Origin: Nissolia schottii
Lineage: Eukaryota; Streptophyta; Magnoliopsida; Fabales; Fabaceae
Direction: 5' to 3'
DNA length: 64,000 nt
Assembly (NCBI GenBank): GCA_003254905.1
Contig: QANU01027238.1
Location: 1 to 64,000, forward strand
Shown: piece after piece, positions 21,443 through 32,540 of the stretch
Layout: every line of letters begins with the position of its first letter
Numbering within the stretch: the first letter of the stretch is position 1
The notes under the pieces: model-generated
The model's input: the letters and a program-made list of their open reading frames with translations, nothing else
What the model was told of the DNA's origin: nothing
The model's database searches: none
Made by a program: the position numbers and the translations under genes

Positions 21443-22620
21443 CAGATCTTGTCCATGAATGTGATGTGTACTTCCTGAACTCATTTGTAGATTTTGAGTT
21501 TCCACTTGTACGAGTTTTTCTTTGGTTATGTGGATGATGCTTCTGGATCTTTTGGTTGAAATTTCTTGGACCTATGATATCCAACTTAATTATTCAACTG
21601 AAAGAACTAATTGGGTTTCAATTGTAAATCATGTCAAATTCGAATGTACTACGATGAAGAGAGTGGTTTTGAATTTTTGTTTTATCTTGCCAATGCCCAT
21701 ACGTGTTGTAATTTCTAATTTTGCTTTTTTTTTTTGCCCTTTTTTTTTTTGTAATACAGCTTCTGGTGATTATTTTTGTGCCAGCTTATTTTCTAAAATA
21801 ATTACTTTTTTTTTTTGTAATAATCAATTTTATATATTTGTATAAAATTTTTAAAATAATTAAAATCTTAAAACAAAAATCAATTTTCAGCTTTTTAAGT
21901 TTTATATAAAAGTAAAATTTTTAATCCTTTTTTAAAAATGTTAAAACAAACACTAGGTCACATGATAGTTGTTAAGATTAATGGAGAAGCAAAGGGAATA
22001 ATAAAATAAGATCAAGGAAGAATAATAGCGGAAAATATAATTGTATTATTAAATTGTTTCTCATTACAATGAGATGCGCATATTTATAGTTGACAAGGAG
22101 AATTAATACACAATGATAAGGAAGTCAATATAAATCGCGCTTATTAAAATTTGTTTTATTAATAATACATGTAATTAAAAATAATTGTATTATTGAATTG
22201 TTTCTCATTACAATGAAATGCGCTAATTAGGATGTCAATTGCTTTCCTAGTTCTTCGGTAGGAGAATTACTCAGCCAACTTTTTTCATTACTCATTTTTA
22301 TCAACAAAGTTTAGTAGGTAAGTTTGGTGTCAATTATCTTATCAAAATTAAACACGCCTCTAATTTCTTTTAGCATTTATAGAGATATTATTTCCAAAAG
22401 ATATTATTCCTTCCGTTCTCGAATAACTATGCATATTTTTATTTTGAATATCTGTTTACTTCTTAAATTTAGATAATATTAATTATTTTCTTTCCTATAA
22501 TTCTTTTATTAAATAAATTTACTAAAAGAATATTAGAAGAGAAAAAAAAATGAATATATTAAATAGGGGTAACGTAACTTTGTAAGTACTATAATTTTTA
22601 ATCCTATATTTAACCAAAAA
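21443..22620. other. TRS120 3' flank and AT-rich spacer
   Basis: The 3' UTR presumably runs from the stop into the T-rich tract at 21720-21830; no canonical AATAAA lies close to the stop. At 22037-22080 and 22181-22224 a 43 bp block (TAATTGTATTATTRAATTGT... CATTACAATGRRATGCGC) is repeated directly, 144 bp apart. This may be a trace of an old element. No gene is seen. Confidence 0.5.
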
Positions 22621-22835
22621 TGCTACATGTACATCTAATTTTATACACCCTTAAATATACCATTAATAATGCACAAACTTCATTCTCATGAGTGCACAAA
22701 CATTGCAAACTTATAGATGATATTCTCAATTATACTTAATTAAGTGCACAAACATTACAGACATTAAAACACAAACTTTATGTATATAAGTATAGAGTGT
22801 ATGTATGGTATGTATTTTTTGGTGTACGTGTAACA
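22621..22835 (+). mobile_element. MITE, copy 1 (215 bp, TIR TGCTACAYGTACA)
   Basis: The left end TGCTACATGTACATC and right end GGTGTACGTGTAACA are inverted repeats. The internal sequence matches, in reverse orientation, the copy at 23417-23631, for example TTTATGTATATAAGTA versus TATTTATATACATAAA and the TTAATAATGCACAAACTT block. Non-coding. No clear target duplication was found, so the superfamily is open. Confidence 0.8.
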
Positions 22836-23416
22836 TGGCTCATATTTAATAGCATAACTCAAAGTGGATAATTAATTGAATCCGATTGATTGGTCCATCC
22901 GGAAGAGGGTCTTAATTTGGAGGCACAAAGTTGAGGCAACATTTATACCAACCAACCAACCAACGAAAAATTAAATAGCAGCTTGGACATGTCCACCCCC
23001 TTTCAATCTGTAGCATGTGAAACAGACTGCTTTGTTTTCTTAGAACAGCATGTGAAACAAAACTTTTGCTCTTGGTGACTTTGAAATTACGTACTGAACG
23101 GCAGAGTCTTCCATCATCATTCATCTGAAAACGTTGTTGGTTGACTTAATGGCAATAAAATACACGGACACATCAATGTTATGACATTTTACCAACTTCT
23201 TTTTTTTGTTTTTCTTTCGTGTTCCTACAATCATAATAATTGTTGGATTAATAGATTTTGAGAGTGTTTTAAATTTAGTTTATTGAATTTCGGTTAAAGC
23301 CGAATTCTAACATCGCTACTACTACTACTACATTTGCGCACGACTACAAGACCCCAAATTCTCTCTTGCTCGACCTAGTGTTGGGGTGGGGTTGTGGTAT
23401 ATTGTTCTAAGAGTTG

Positions 23417-23631
23417 TGCTACACGTACACCAAAAATCATACACCATTCGTACACCTCGTATTTATATACATAAAGTTTGTGTTTTAACTCATGTAATAT
23501 TTGTTCACTTAATTAAATATAGTTGAGAGTATCATTTACAAGTTCGTAATGTTTGTGCACTCATGAAAATAAAGTTTGTGCATTATTAATGGTGTATGTA
23601 TGAGTTTATGAAATTGGGTGTACATGTAGCA
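23417..23631 (-). mobile_element. MITE, copy 2 (215 bp, inverted relative to copy 1)
   Basis: The ends TGCTACACGTACACC and GGTGTACATGTAGCA are near-perfect inverted repeats. It has exactly the same length as copy 1 and lies about 580 bp away in opposite orientation. A short open frame overlapping its right part is a by-product. Confidence 0.82.
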
Positions 23632-25983
23632 TTTTTGTTGTTCTAATTATATATCTTCCTTTTGTTAATAGACACATAAATATGTATCTTGTGAGACGTA
23701 CGTTAAAATAAATAAATAAAACAACAAAATAAAAACAAATGTATGTTACAAAATAGCAATGTTGATATACTCTCAAGTTTATGATGAATCTTATCAATAT
23801 ATAACACCATATTCACCATTATTCCAAATGAGATTTAAAATGACATAAAATAAAAATAAAAAAATTTTCCTTTCTGTTGGAATTCTAGGAGTGATTCCCT
23901 CTTTCAAAAGTTCAAACATACAGACAATGAGGTTGACAATGATAAGGTGCTCCATACTTGAGGCTTAAATATTGAGTTTTAATTTAATTTTCTTTGTAAG
24001 CTGAGTCTTAATTAACTTTTTTTAATCATTGAAAGGCCTATCAAAGGCAAGGGGATGCAGCCTCACCCAACAAACCACTGGAGTTCAACAATGTCCAACT
24101 TGTACTTGTAACTGACCGAACCTCATTAAAACATCTTTAAGAAAAATCCAATACTTGTAACTGACCAAACCTCGTTAAAACATTTTTAAGAAAAGTTCAA
24201 TAGGACAAAACGTGAGGAGAAAGAGTTGAAGGTAGATATAGCAATTGTAATTGTGCATGGTTTTTAGGCTTCCGATCATTACTAATTGAATTGTCTATTG
24301 CTTTCTTAGTAATTAATCATTACTTTGAAGAACTATAACCATCATTATGATTTGACCCTCCGGGATCTTCTTGAATTTCAGGTGGGCGAAAACATTAATT
24401 TATAATCAAGCAAAATTAAAAGCTTTAGACGTGGTCTCCCTTTCAATGTGTATAGCATGTGAGAGAAAAAGTTCACATGTTCTTAGTTCGTGACTTTCAA
24501 ATTACGTACTGAGCTATAGAGAATCTCCATCTCATCAGAATCCCTTCGTGATTTTTATGTCACAACTCATTATTGGCAATGCAACCAACAATTTCTCAAG
24601 TTTTGATATATGTTTATGTATTTAATTTAGTATAAATGATTTTTATATAGTCATTGAATCATGTATTACCACTTTAATATATTGCAGATGTGGCTGCAAA
24701 TGCGACAACTGCAGTTGCGGTTGTTGTGACTGCAGTTATTGTAGTTGTCGCCTATCGCGAAGCGCAGTGCAGCGCTAAAATTTTATATGGTTATAACCTA
24801 AAATTGAGCATGTTGTGATCGGATGCGGTCTTTGTATAAATAATGTTCTTACGTTGAAACTAATTATTGTGAATTAGAATCTCATAACAGTTGTACATGG
24901 CAACTGCAATGTCTATTTTAGCTGCATCATGTAATGCAATGCACATTTTAAAACATTGACATAAGTGTTTGGCTATCACGTCTAATATCTCAAAACGCTT
25001 AACATTAACAGAATGTGGTTAATTAGTAAGGTTATCAAACTCGACAGTCTAAGTGAATTAGTGAAACCTCAGTAAATTAGAGAGATTATTGATTTTGTTA
25101 AGAGCTTACTTAAACTTGTACGAATTGTTCACCAATAGAAATGTTAACTCATTTTGTATAGTAGAATTGTAAATTCGTAAGAATTAACAAACAACCAAGG
25201 TGATTAGTGATTGTCACTGTAGGTGTACCAAAATTCATTTATATTCTTAGTTATACCCACTTTCATTTTCTGATGTTTACGGTAGATTTGCGGTTACCTT
25301 CAAAGTGTACCTGTCCATGGAGTAAGTCGTGTTCTTACATTTTGATATCAACGAAGAGAAATGATATGTGATTGAATGAACGATTTCTCACGTTTCATTG
25401 CTTTGAAGCCATTAGATTGTTGTTGGATACTGATTTGTGATGTGATTGGGGATTTTAAAATTATATTAATATTAATTTAGCAACGAAACTCCATTTTTCG
25501 TTTTCTTATTTGTTTTTTTATCACAGCTTACTTCTTAGCTTTTCTTTTGCCACTCCTATTTTTAAGGCTTGGAAGGAAACGCTTCTCATTCCTGGGCTTT
25601 CGTTAAGGCTTCTATGACTCCTTCGTCCTTATAGTTATCGAAATAAAAGCCAAGGCTGCCTCAATTCTTTATCATAAAAATAAAATAAAATAACCCAAGT
25701 TAACAATTTTGAAGCGTTGGATTTTAAACAGATCGCATGCAATTCGTTTTTCAAACCCACAAAGAAGAAATCCCATATTAACTTGCGTTGGAATATGCAT
25801 ATGCAAACAATAAATTACGTTGCTTTTAAGATTATCTGATAATTTAAATTACGTTTTAGAAAAATTATCACATTTTAAAATGTTGATAATGTTATATTGT
25901 TATATTTGGTATACACGAGTAGTGTAACTGAGAATTTACATTACCTTATTTGACATGTACAAAAGATTACAAGTAAATATATA
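23632..25983. other. AT-rich spacer
   Basis: No gene is supported. Noted: a tandem duplication at 24098-24200 (TACTTGTAACTGACC...CATTTTTAAGAAAA, two copies about 55 bp apart), and a short GC-richer patch at 24690-24775 built on repeated CTGCAGTT/GTTGT motifs, perhaps part of a decayed element. Confidence 0.5.
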
Positions 25984-26143
25984 TTATTTATTATTATTAT
26001 TATTACTATTATTATGATTTTTTTACTTTTATTATTATTATTTCTATTTTTTATTATTACAAGTTTTATTATTATTTCATTATTATTATTTTGTTTTTAT
26101 ATATATATTTTTTCTTGTTGTTATTATTATTATTATTATTATT
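25984..26143. repeat. (ATT)n-rich microsatellite region
   Basis: Interrupted runs of TTA/ATT triplets with T-rich interruptions over about 160 bp. Likely unstable in length. Confidence 0.9.
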
Positions 26144-26199
26144 TAGGATTACCTAGTAATTTAGATAGATACTTCCCATGGCGGTAACCACGTTACCAC

Positions 26200-26520
26200 T
26201 ATGGCTGTCAAACGGGTCGGCCCGGCCCGTTTAGACCCGTTCGTTTAGGTCCTGCCCGTTTAGGCCCGCGGGTTGGCCCGCCAACCTGTTTATTTTTTTT
26301 AAAAAAATTAAAAATTTAAAAAATTCGAAAAAAATAAAAAATTCAAAAAAAATATTTTAAAAATTTTTGAAAAAATTTCATGGGCTAGCCCACGAGCCTA
26401 ACGGACCGGGCTTAAACGGGTCAGTCCAATTTTTTTTCAAATTTTCGCGGGCCTATTTTTTGCATGTAAAGTCCGTCTATTTAACCGGGTAAACGGGTCG
26501 GACCCATTTTGACAGCCCTA
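26200..26520. mobile_element. hAT-type MITE, 321 bp, with 8 bp target duplication
   Basis: The termini TATGGCTGTCAAA and TTTTGACAGCCCTA are inverted repeats, and the perfect 8 bp duplication GTTACCAC lies on both sides (26192-26199 and 26521-26528), diagnostic of hAT transposition. Subterminal regions carry repeated GCCCG/AAACGGGTCGG motifs. The centre is A-rich with no reading frame. It would be moved in trans by an hAT transposase. Confidence 0.93.
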
Positions 26521-27046
26521 GTTACCACTTTGAAGACAATGTAGATTACTAAAATAATCTAGATTTTTAACAATCTTATCGCACCAAATAAGTTAATGTG
26601 GATTACCATGTAATTTAAAAACTATATTATCAATAATGTAAATTGATTATCTCATAAAAAAACGCCCCTTAAATTGACATGTGTGAGGTTAAAGTATTGT
26701 TTGTTGAGATTGTCGGTGCAGATGGCATTGCGAGTTAGGTCACCCTCTTGGTGTTATGCCGGTTGGGAGAAAGGAAACAAGGCATGGTTACCTAAATGGA
26801 CAGGGAAAGTGACCCAAAAGAATTAGGGAAATATGGTACTTTAGCACAAACACTTGAAAATGATTCAATGCACAACACAATTGACCCTAGCTATTAGTAT
26901 AGTAGGGATGCCTCAATTATAAAAGAGAGGATCCCTCAACCATTAATTTCTGTCCTATTCTCGTTTTCTAACTGCTTTTATGTTCTAAATGGAGAAATTC
27001 CCCCCTTGTAAATTCACACTGAGCTTTCCCTTGTTTTAACATATAT

Positions 27047-27467
27047 CTGGATTCTTTGGTGTTTTCAAGGACAACATACATGCTCAACTCAAAAAATGTA
27101 ATTTAACATTGTATCAATTTAAAAAATATTTATAATAAAACTCTGGTTCTACAAGATGTCTCGAATTATTTTTAAAAAAATTATAATAAAACTTTAATTT
27201 TAATTTATGTTTGGTTATATAATTTTTTCCATTTTTATTTTCAAAAATTGAATCCTCAAATTTGAACTAAAAAAGTTGAAAGCACCCTAAATAGTTGGGG
27301 ATTCCATTTTTGAATATAAAAATGAAGAAAACTATATAACCAAACATAAATTAAGATTTTATTATGAACATTCTTATAGTTATTTGACAATTTTTAAGTT
27401 AATATAATATTAAGTTGCATTATTTTTGTGAGGGGCATGATGTCCTTAGGGGCACCAAAGAATCCGG
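27047..27467. repeat. Long imperfect inverted repeat (foldback), arms of about 170-210 bp
   Basis: Left arm 27047-27255 and right arm 27299-27467 pair with a spacer of about 43 bp. The outermost pair is CTGGATTCTTTGGTG with CACCAAAGAATCCGG. The innermost 75 bp are the best matched (TTTATGTTTGGTTATATA pairs TATATAACCAAACATAAA; AAAAATTGAATCC pairs GGATTCCATTTTT). A transcript across it would form a long hairpin. It is probably a foldback/MITE-type element. No target duplication was found. Confidence 0.85.
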
Positions 27468-28289
27468 AATTTTTTCCCACAATAAAATAAACAAAATAGC
27501 ACATTCCTACAATGAACCAACTGCAAAGTTGTTCCCAAAATGAATCATTTTTTCTTATAAAAGGAATTGATTTAAATCGGCTCCCATGTAAGTCATATTT
27601 TATTATTATTTTTTAATTAGAAATCGATTTAAATCGATGGAGTTGGTTAAACCAACTCCTTCACAATTCAAACTCTTCATCTCTCTTAAAAATCTCTTTC
27701 TCTTTCTAGAAATCTTATGGGGTTGAATTTTTGGTTGTAGTGCAGTGGAAGGTGAAAATTTGATGCGTCTGAATGATGTCGATCACATCCAACCTCGAGT
27801 GAACATCTAAGTATGTAGATATTTTTACCCCAAAATTTTTATGTTTCTCTTCATGCTAGTGTTGTAGAAATTATGAAAACTTTTAGTGCAAGTGAAGTAT
27901 TTGATGAAATGCCTACAATGTTGGATTTATAGATTATAATTAAAATATTTGTAGATTGATAAGATAGAGGTTAGTTTAGTGTAGGCCAAAAATACTAGTG
28001 TAAATTTATAGATTTAAAGATAAAATATTTGGTTGATTGATAAAATGTTGTTATTGAATGAGTATTTTATTAAACTTGAATGTTAGATCTATAGAGTTAT
28101 TATACATTAATAAGATATACGTAAACTTTTTTCGGTAGATTGCTAAGATAGAGTAGTTAATCGATTAATTTATGGATTTCACTATAAAAGAAATTAATTT
28201 CGCAGCATGTGTTGTCATATTTTATAATTTTAATTTGAGTCACTTTTTATGAGCGTAATTAGTATGAATATCCTTTTTTTTATGTCATT

Positions 28290-29930
28290 TTGTAGCCTTG
28301 AGTGTTAGAGACGAAACGAATGGAGCAAGGACCAGTGGCTGCTCGATTTTGGGATGTTGTGTGCATTATGCCAACATTCCAATATGACAAGGCATTGGTT
28401 AGTGCTCTGGTAGAGAGGTGGCATCCAGAGACCCACACTTTCCATCTATCTTTTGGAGAGTGAACGGTCAAACTGTAGGACGTTGCAATCATACTCGACC
28501 TTCTCATTGAAAGTTGGGTTGTTACTAGCTGGATGGGAGATTGGGTGAATCACTTCGATGGCAGGAGCCAGTGGGCATTGTGTGAGGAGCTACTTCGTGA
28601 AAGTCCCCTACAGCAGGCCAGAAAGGGATCCACTGTCATGCTTAACTGGGTCCAACGCATGCACCTTCGTTTGATCGGGCAGGGGTAGACAAACCCACTG
28701 ACTATTCTGCGGTGCACCTAGGCTTATATTCTCTTCATGCTCTGAGGGTTCCTCCTGTGCGAAAAATTGGGGAACCAAGTGCACCTAAAGTTTCTCCCTC
28801 TACTTGAAGACTTGGTGCAGACGGGGTAGACAAATGATGTTCCAGTTGGCTGTAAGGTACATACAATAAAAGTTTTAGTTTATTTTCTTTAGCTAATGAA
28901 TAATAATGCATTTGAATTATTAATTTGTAGCATGAAATTGCATTTTTTTTTGTGCAGATGGCATTTTGGTAAAATGAGTATTAGGCCCACGAAGGAAGAT
29001 CAATTGGTAGCTTAACGTGGCCAACTTGACCACCTTGGCGTTGACGGGGTAAGTCAAACAAATTTTCTTTCTATGTTTCCAATTGTCATTTAATTTATGA
29101 TACATTGGTTTATGGTTGAGATTAAAATATTTTATATTTTAATATTACAGTTTATTTGGGTCACCACCAAACTATTCATACAACGATTCTTGGGTGGGTA
29201 TACGATGAGCAGGTGACATGGCTATCAAATACTGCCTTTATCTACTTCGATGTCGTCGAGTGGCACAACGTAGACCGTGTGGTTCAACAGTTTGGTGGTG
29301 CCCAATCGATACCTAGCTCCTGATTGACATCGACTGGTTGCACGTGAAAGATGTAAAGGGTGCTGAGGAGACTAACTGCCGGCTATTTCATATGAGATGG
29401 CACGAGGCGTGGGATACTCGTGCAAATAGGGTAGTGTCGTACGCCCTTACTGCAAACTCTAGGCCCTATCTCTAGTATTTTCGGTGGTACGAGGGCTTGA
29501 TGTGGAGATTTCTATAGTTTGCTCTTGAAAACATTGACCCTGTATTGAGCTAGTTACCACGTGATGTTCCTCATGAGGCTCCCATAGCACCACCTCTACC
29601 TATAGTTCTTACTCTCGTTCCTAACCAACGTACACTACCAGTTAGGAGGAGGGGAGGGACACATGCTTCCCAATGCTAGTACGACGATCCTGACAATGAT
29701 GACTTCCTACTCGGGGACTTTGATATGCCGGTGGATGATGAGCCCCCTAGTAGCACGCATATACGAATGTCAAGCTCATCTAGGATAATGACGAGTCGAC
29801 CTAGTCGATGGATGATGCTTCTAGCAGTCACCATGCAGGAGGGGAGTCATCGTTGGGGTTTTGGCAGCACTAGGAGCCGTATCCCAAATTTGTCACTATA
29901 TCGACATTGTATGCTTCCAGGCTAGGGCCT
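28290..29930 (+). pseudogene. Plant mobile domain (PMD, aminotransferase-like) gene relic
   Basis: Plus-strand segments match the PMD pattern of plant proteins such as MAIN and PP7-long-form relatives. Near 28345-28480 the sequence reads like FWDVVCIMPTFQYDKALVSA, then LVERWHPETHTFHLSFGE and DVAIILDLLIES. Near 29150-29290 there are TKLFIQRFLGGY and FIYFDVVEWHNVDRVVQQFG. The conserved ERW-PETHTFHLPFGE signature is clear. Multiple stops and frame changes and two interspersed AT-rich, intron-like stretches (28860-28960, 29050-29150) show it is dead. PMD genes are often carried by transposons; this one lies between candidate CACTA ends. Confidence 0.7.
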
Positions 29931-30530
29931 TCCCATTCTGGTCAGGTTGACACTGGCCTTCCCATAAAACCTTACATTATTCTCTACCCTACGACTAGTA
30001 AATGAAACCCAATTCAATTTTAAGATTATTATTATCAGAGACTTAGTCATTTGCTTACGTCTTCTTCTGGCAGAGGATCTTCTTCCCTATGACTCTGACG
30101 ACTAAATAAAATCCAATTCAATCTTATAGTAGACATTACATTATTATTGCCAAAGACTTGGTCATTTATTGGCAAAGGATTCCCTACTGCCGTAGACTTG
30201 ACTATCTTTGGCAATGGGTAATTGTCTATTGATAGATATATACATGGTAGAACCTTATAACTACTAAATCCTAATTTGACAATGGCAGACCATCTGGTAG
30301 TGGAGAACGATTCTCTCTCTGCGCATCCAGACCGTAAATCTTTTCTAGGAGAGCGATTCGACATTGAGATCATCCACAATAGTGGCCATGACTATAAGCG
30401 AGGTGCCTCTAAAGGTGGATTGGAGGCCCACTTTTGTCTTTCATATCCTAAAAATACATAAAAATAAAAGTTAATAAAATATTAATGCTCATTATGAACA
30501 TACTCTTAAATATGCTCAAATTCTAAAACC

Positions 30531-30795
30531 TAACACAAATCCTAAATATATTCACCTTAACATAAATTTAACACAAATCCTAAATATACTCAAATTAACA
30601 TAACCATAACACAAATCCTAAATATACTTAAATTAATATAAACCTAACCCATATCCTAAATATATTCAACTTAACATAAATCTAACACAAATCCTAAATA
30701 TAGTCAAATTAACATAAACATAACACAAATCTTAACACAAATCCTAAATATATTCAAGTTAACATAAACTTAACATAAATCCTAACCCTAAAATA
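30531..30795. repeat. AT-rich minisatellite, unit about 44 bp, around six copies
   Basis: The unit is built on TAACACAAATCCTAAATATA followed by YTCAARTTAACATAAAC. The pattern recurs through 30531-30795 with small changes and one partial unit near 30730. It lies inside the probable CACTA element. Confidence 0.85.
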
Positions 30796-31346
30796 TAATA
30801 AAATCAATAATGAAAATACACATAAATCATGGATAAAAAATGACAATAACACACTAACAATCTAAAACACAATCAATCCAATTCAGTCAAAATTAAATAC
30901 AATAAAAAATACAAGAAAATTCAATATTGGCTCGAGTGTGGTGACAATGGCAGCGTGGCGATGATGGCTGGTACGATGGCGGTAGGGTGACGACGATGGC
31001 TTAGGTGTGGACGGTGATAGGGGCGTCGATGGCTAGGACAAGGGTGTGGCTGTGGTGGGCTATGGTGCAGTGGTGGCAGGGGTGGTGGGGTATGGCAGTG
31101 GCCAATGGGTGGTAGAAAGAGTAGAGACTAAAAAGGGTAGAGAAAATGAGGAAGAAGGGGAAAATCTCATATGTAAAGACACAGTGACCATTACTGGCAG
31201 ATTTATCTACTAGTAAGCTTACTAATCCGATAGTAATCCAAAAATGAAATGCAACATTTTGCTTGGGCAGAAAATTTCCTGTTCAATGGAAAATTGAATA
31301 CCGGGGCATAAATCTGCTGGTAATGTTACCAATCCGCTGATAAGAA

Positions 31347-31377
31347 CTAAACCCTAAACCTTAACCCTAAACCCTAA
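31347..31377. repeat. Short interstitial telomere-like repeat
   Basis: CTAAACCCTAAACC followed by TTAACCCTAAACCCTAA: about four CCCTAAA units, the plant telomere repeat read on the C-rich strand. Too short for a functional telomere; probably a chance stretch or a repair scar within the element. Confidence 0.7.
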
Positions 31378-32159
31378 TGTTAAAAAAATACCTAGAGCAA
31401 TTAAGTGAACCCTTATTGATAAGAAAAAGTAAGGTCGTATAAATAAGCAATTGAATGTATCTACACTGTCTAAAATTGTCTAAGTACACTTTTATCATCT
31501 TTTTACACATAGACTAATAATTTCACAAAACCATATATTATAGTAAAAGAATTATAAATTAACAAATAATGTACGTACATTTTAGTCTTTAAACAAGCAT
31601 CGTTGATTTGTGTGTGCATAATAATCAATTATTAATTTACTTGTCATTCACAATCATTAATTAACTAAATTTGTATGATAAACCATGAATCTATATATTT
31701 AATTAAATCTTAAAACGTGAAAACCTATTATTTTTTGTCTCTCTCTATATATGTACATAAAGTTCTCAAATAAATATGTTAGTTCGATTGATTGTTTCAT
31801 AATCTTATGTTGGTATGGTTTAATAAAGAAGATAAACAAGAAATTTAATAAATCTGAACTTCATAACCTTAAACCCTAAAATTATTAAAAATTACCATCC
31901 TGGTAAATGAATTCGTGTTTTTTTAAAATTATTTAATAACTACCATCAGAAAATCTGACTATAATATGTAGGCGCCACATTATTCATGCGGATATTGCGG
32001 TGGATATATTATCCAACAATTATCATTAGCTTCAACATTTATATTGTCAAAAAGGACTTTACCAATAGATATTGTACTTAAAACTCGCCGATAAAGCTGG
32101 CGGACACATTAGCCAGTAAAATCCACTTGTAGAGAGCAATTTTCTAGTAGTGTTCATTT

Positions 32160-32520
32160 TTCTTACAAAAACATGTTGGTTTCTTTTTACATTCACATTG
32201 GTTTCTTTTTTAAAAACAAAGTTAAATCATGTAAAAAACTCATCCAAATTGCTACGTTGGTTTCTCTATTTCAACATGTTGGTTTCCTTTACAGTAGTGT
32301 TGGTTTGCTTTTTGTCCCCCACACAAAATCTTTATGTTGGTGAAGTAGAATTAAATTAACACAAGTTTAACTTGTTAAATTAAGTAGAGTTGTGTTAGTT
32401 TCTCTTTTCATACATGTTGGTTTCTTTTTTTGGACATGTTGGTTTCTTGTACAAAACATGCTGGTTTCTCTTACAAAAACATGTTGGTTTCTTTTTGTAA
32501 TGATGTTGGTTTCTTTCACA
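32160..32520. repeat. Irregular array of ACATGTTGGTTTCTTTTT motifs, about twelve copies
   Basis: Copies or close variants of ATGTTGGTTTCTTTT occur near 32173, 32194, 32252, 32272, 32297, 32331, 32391, 32413, 32434, 32456, 32480 and 32501, spaced about 20-60 bp. The spacing is not a multiple of three and no frame stays open with a constant repeat, so it is not a coding repeat. It starts directly after the CACTA-like end at 32152. It resembles subterminal transposase-binding arrays, but no matching element end was found. Confidence 0.8.
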
Positions 32521-32540
32521 AGTACTATGTACGCTTCATA

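Larger units (their letters stand above)
28190..32152. mobile_element. Probable CACTA (En/Spm-like) element carrying a mobile-domain gene relic
   Basis: The right end reads TTTTCTAGTAGTG (28 bp downstream of AGCCAGTAAAATCC), the reverse complement of CACTACTAGAAAA, a typical CACTA terminus. The candidate left end is CACTATAAAAGAAATT at 28190. Subterminal-style repeats are present: ACTTGGTCATTT/TTGGCAAAG near 30140-30190, and TACTGGCAGATTTATC, AAATCTGCTGGTAATG near 31190-31320. The flanking trinucleotides (TTT, TTC) are not identical, so the left end is less certain. No CACTA transposase is recognisable inside. Confidence 0.5.
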
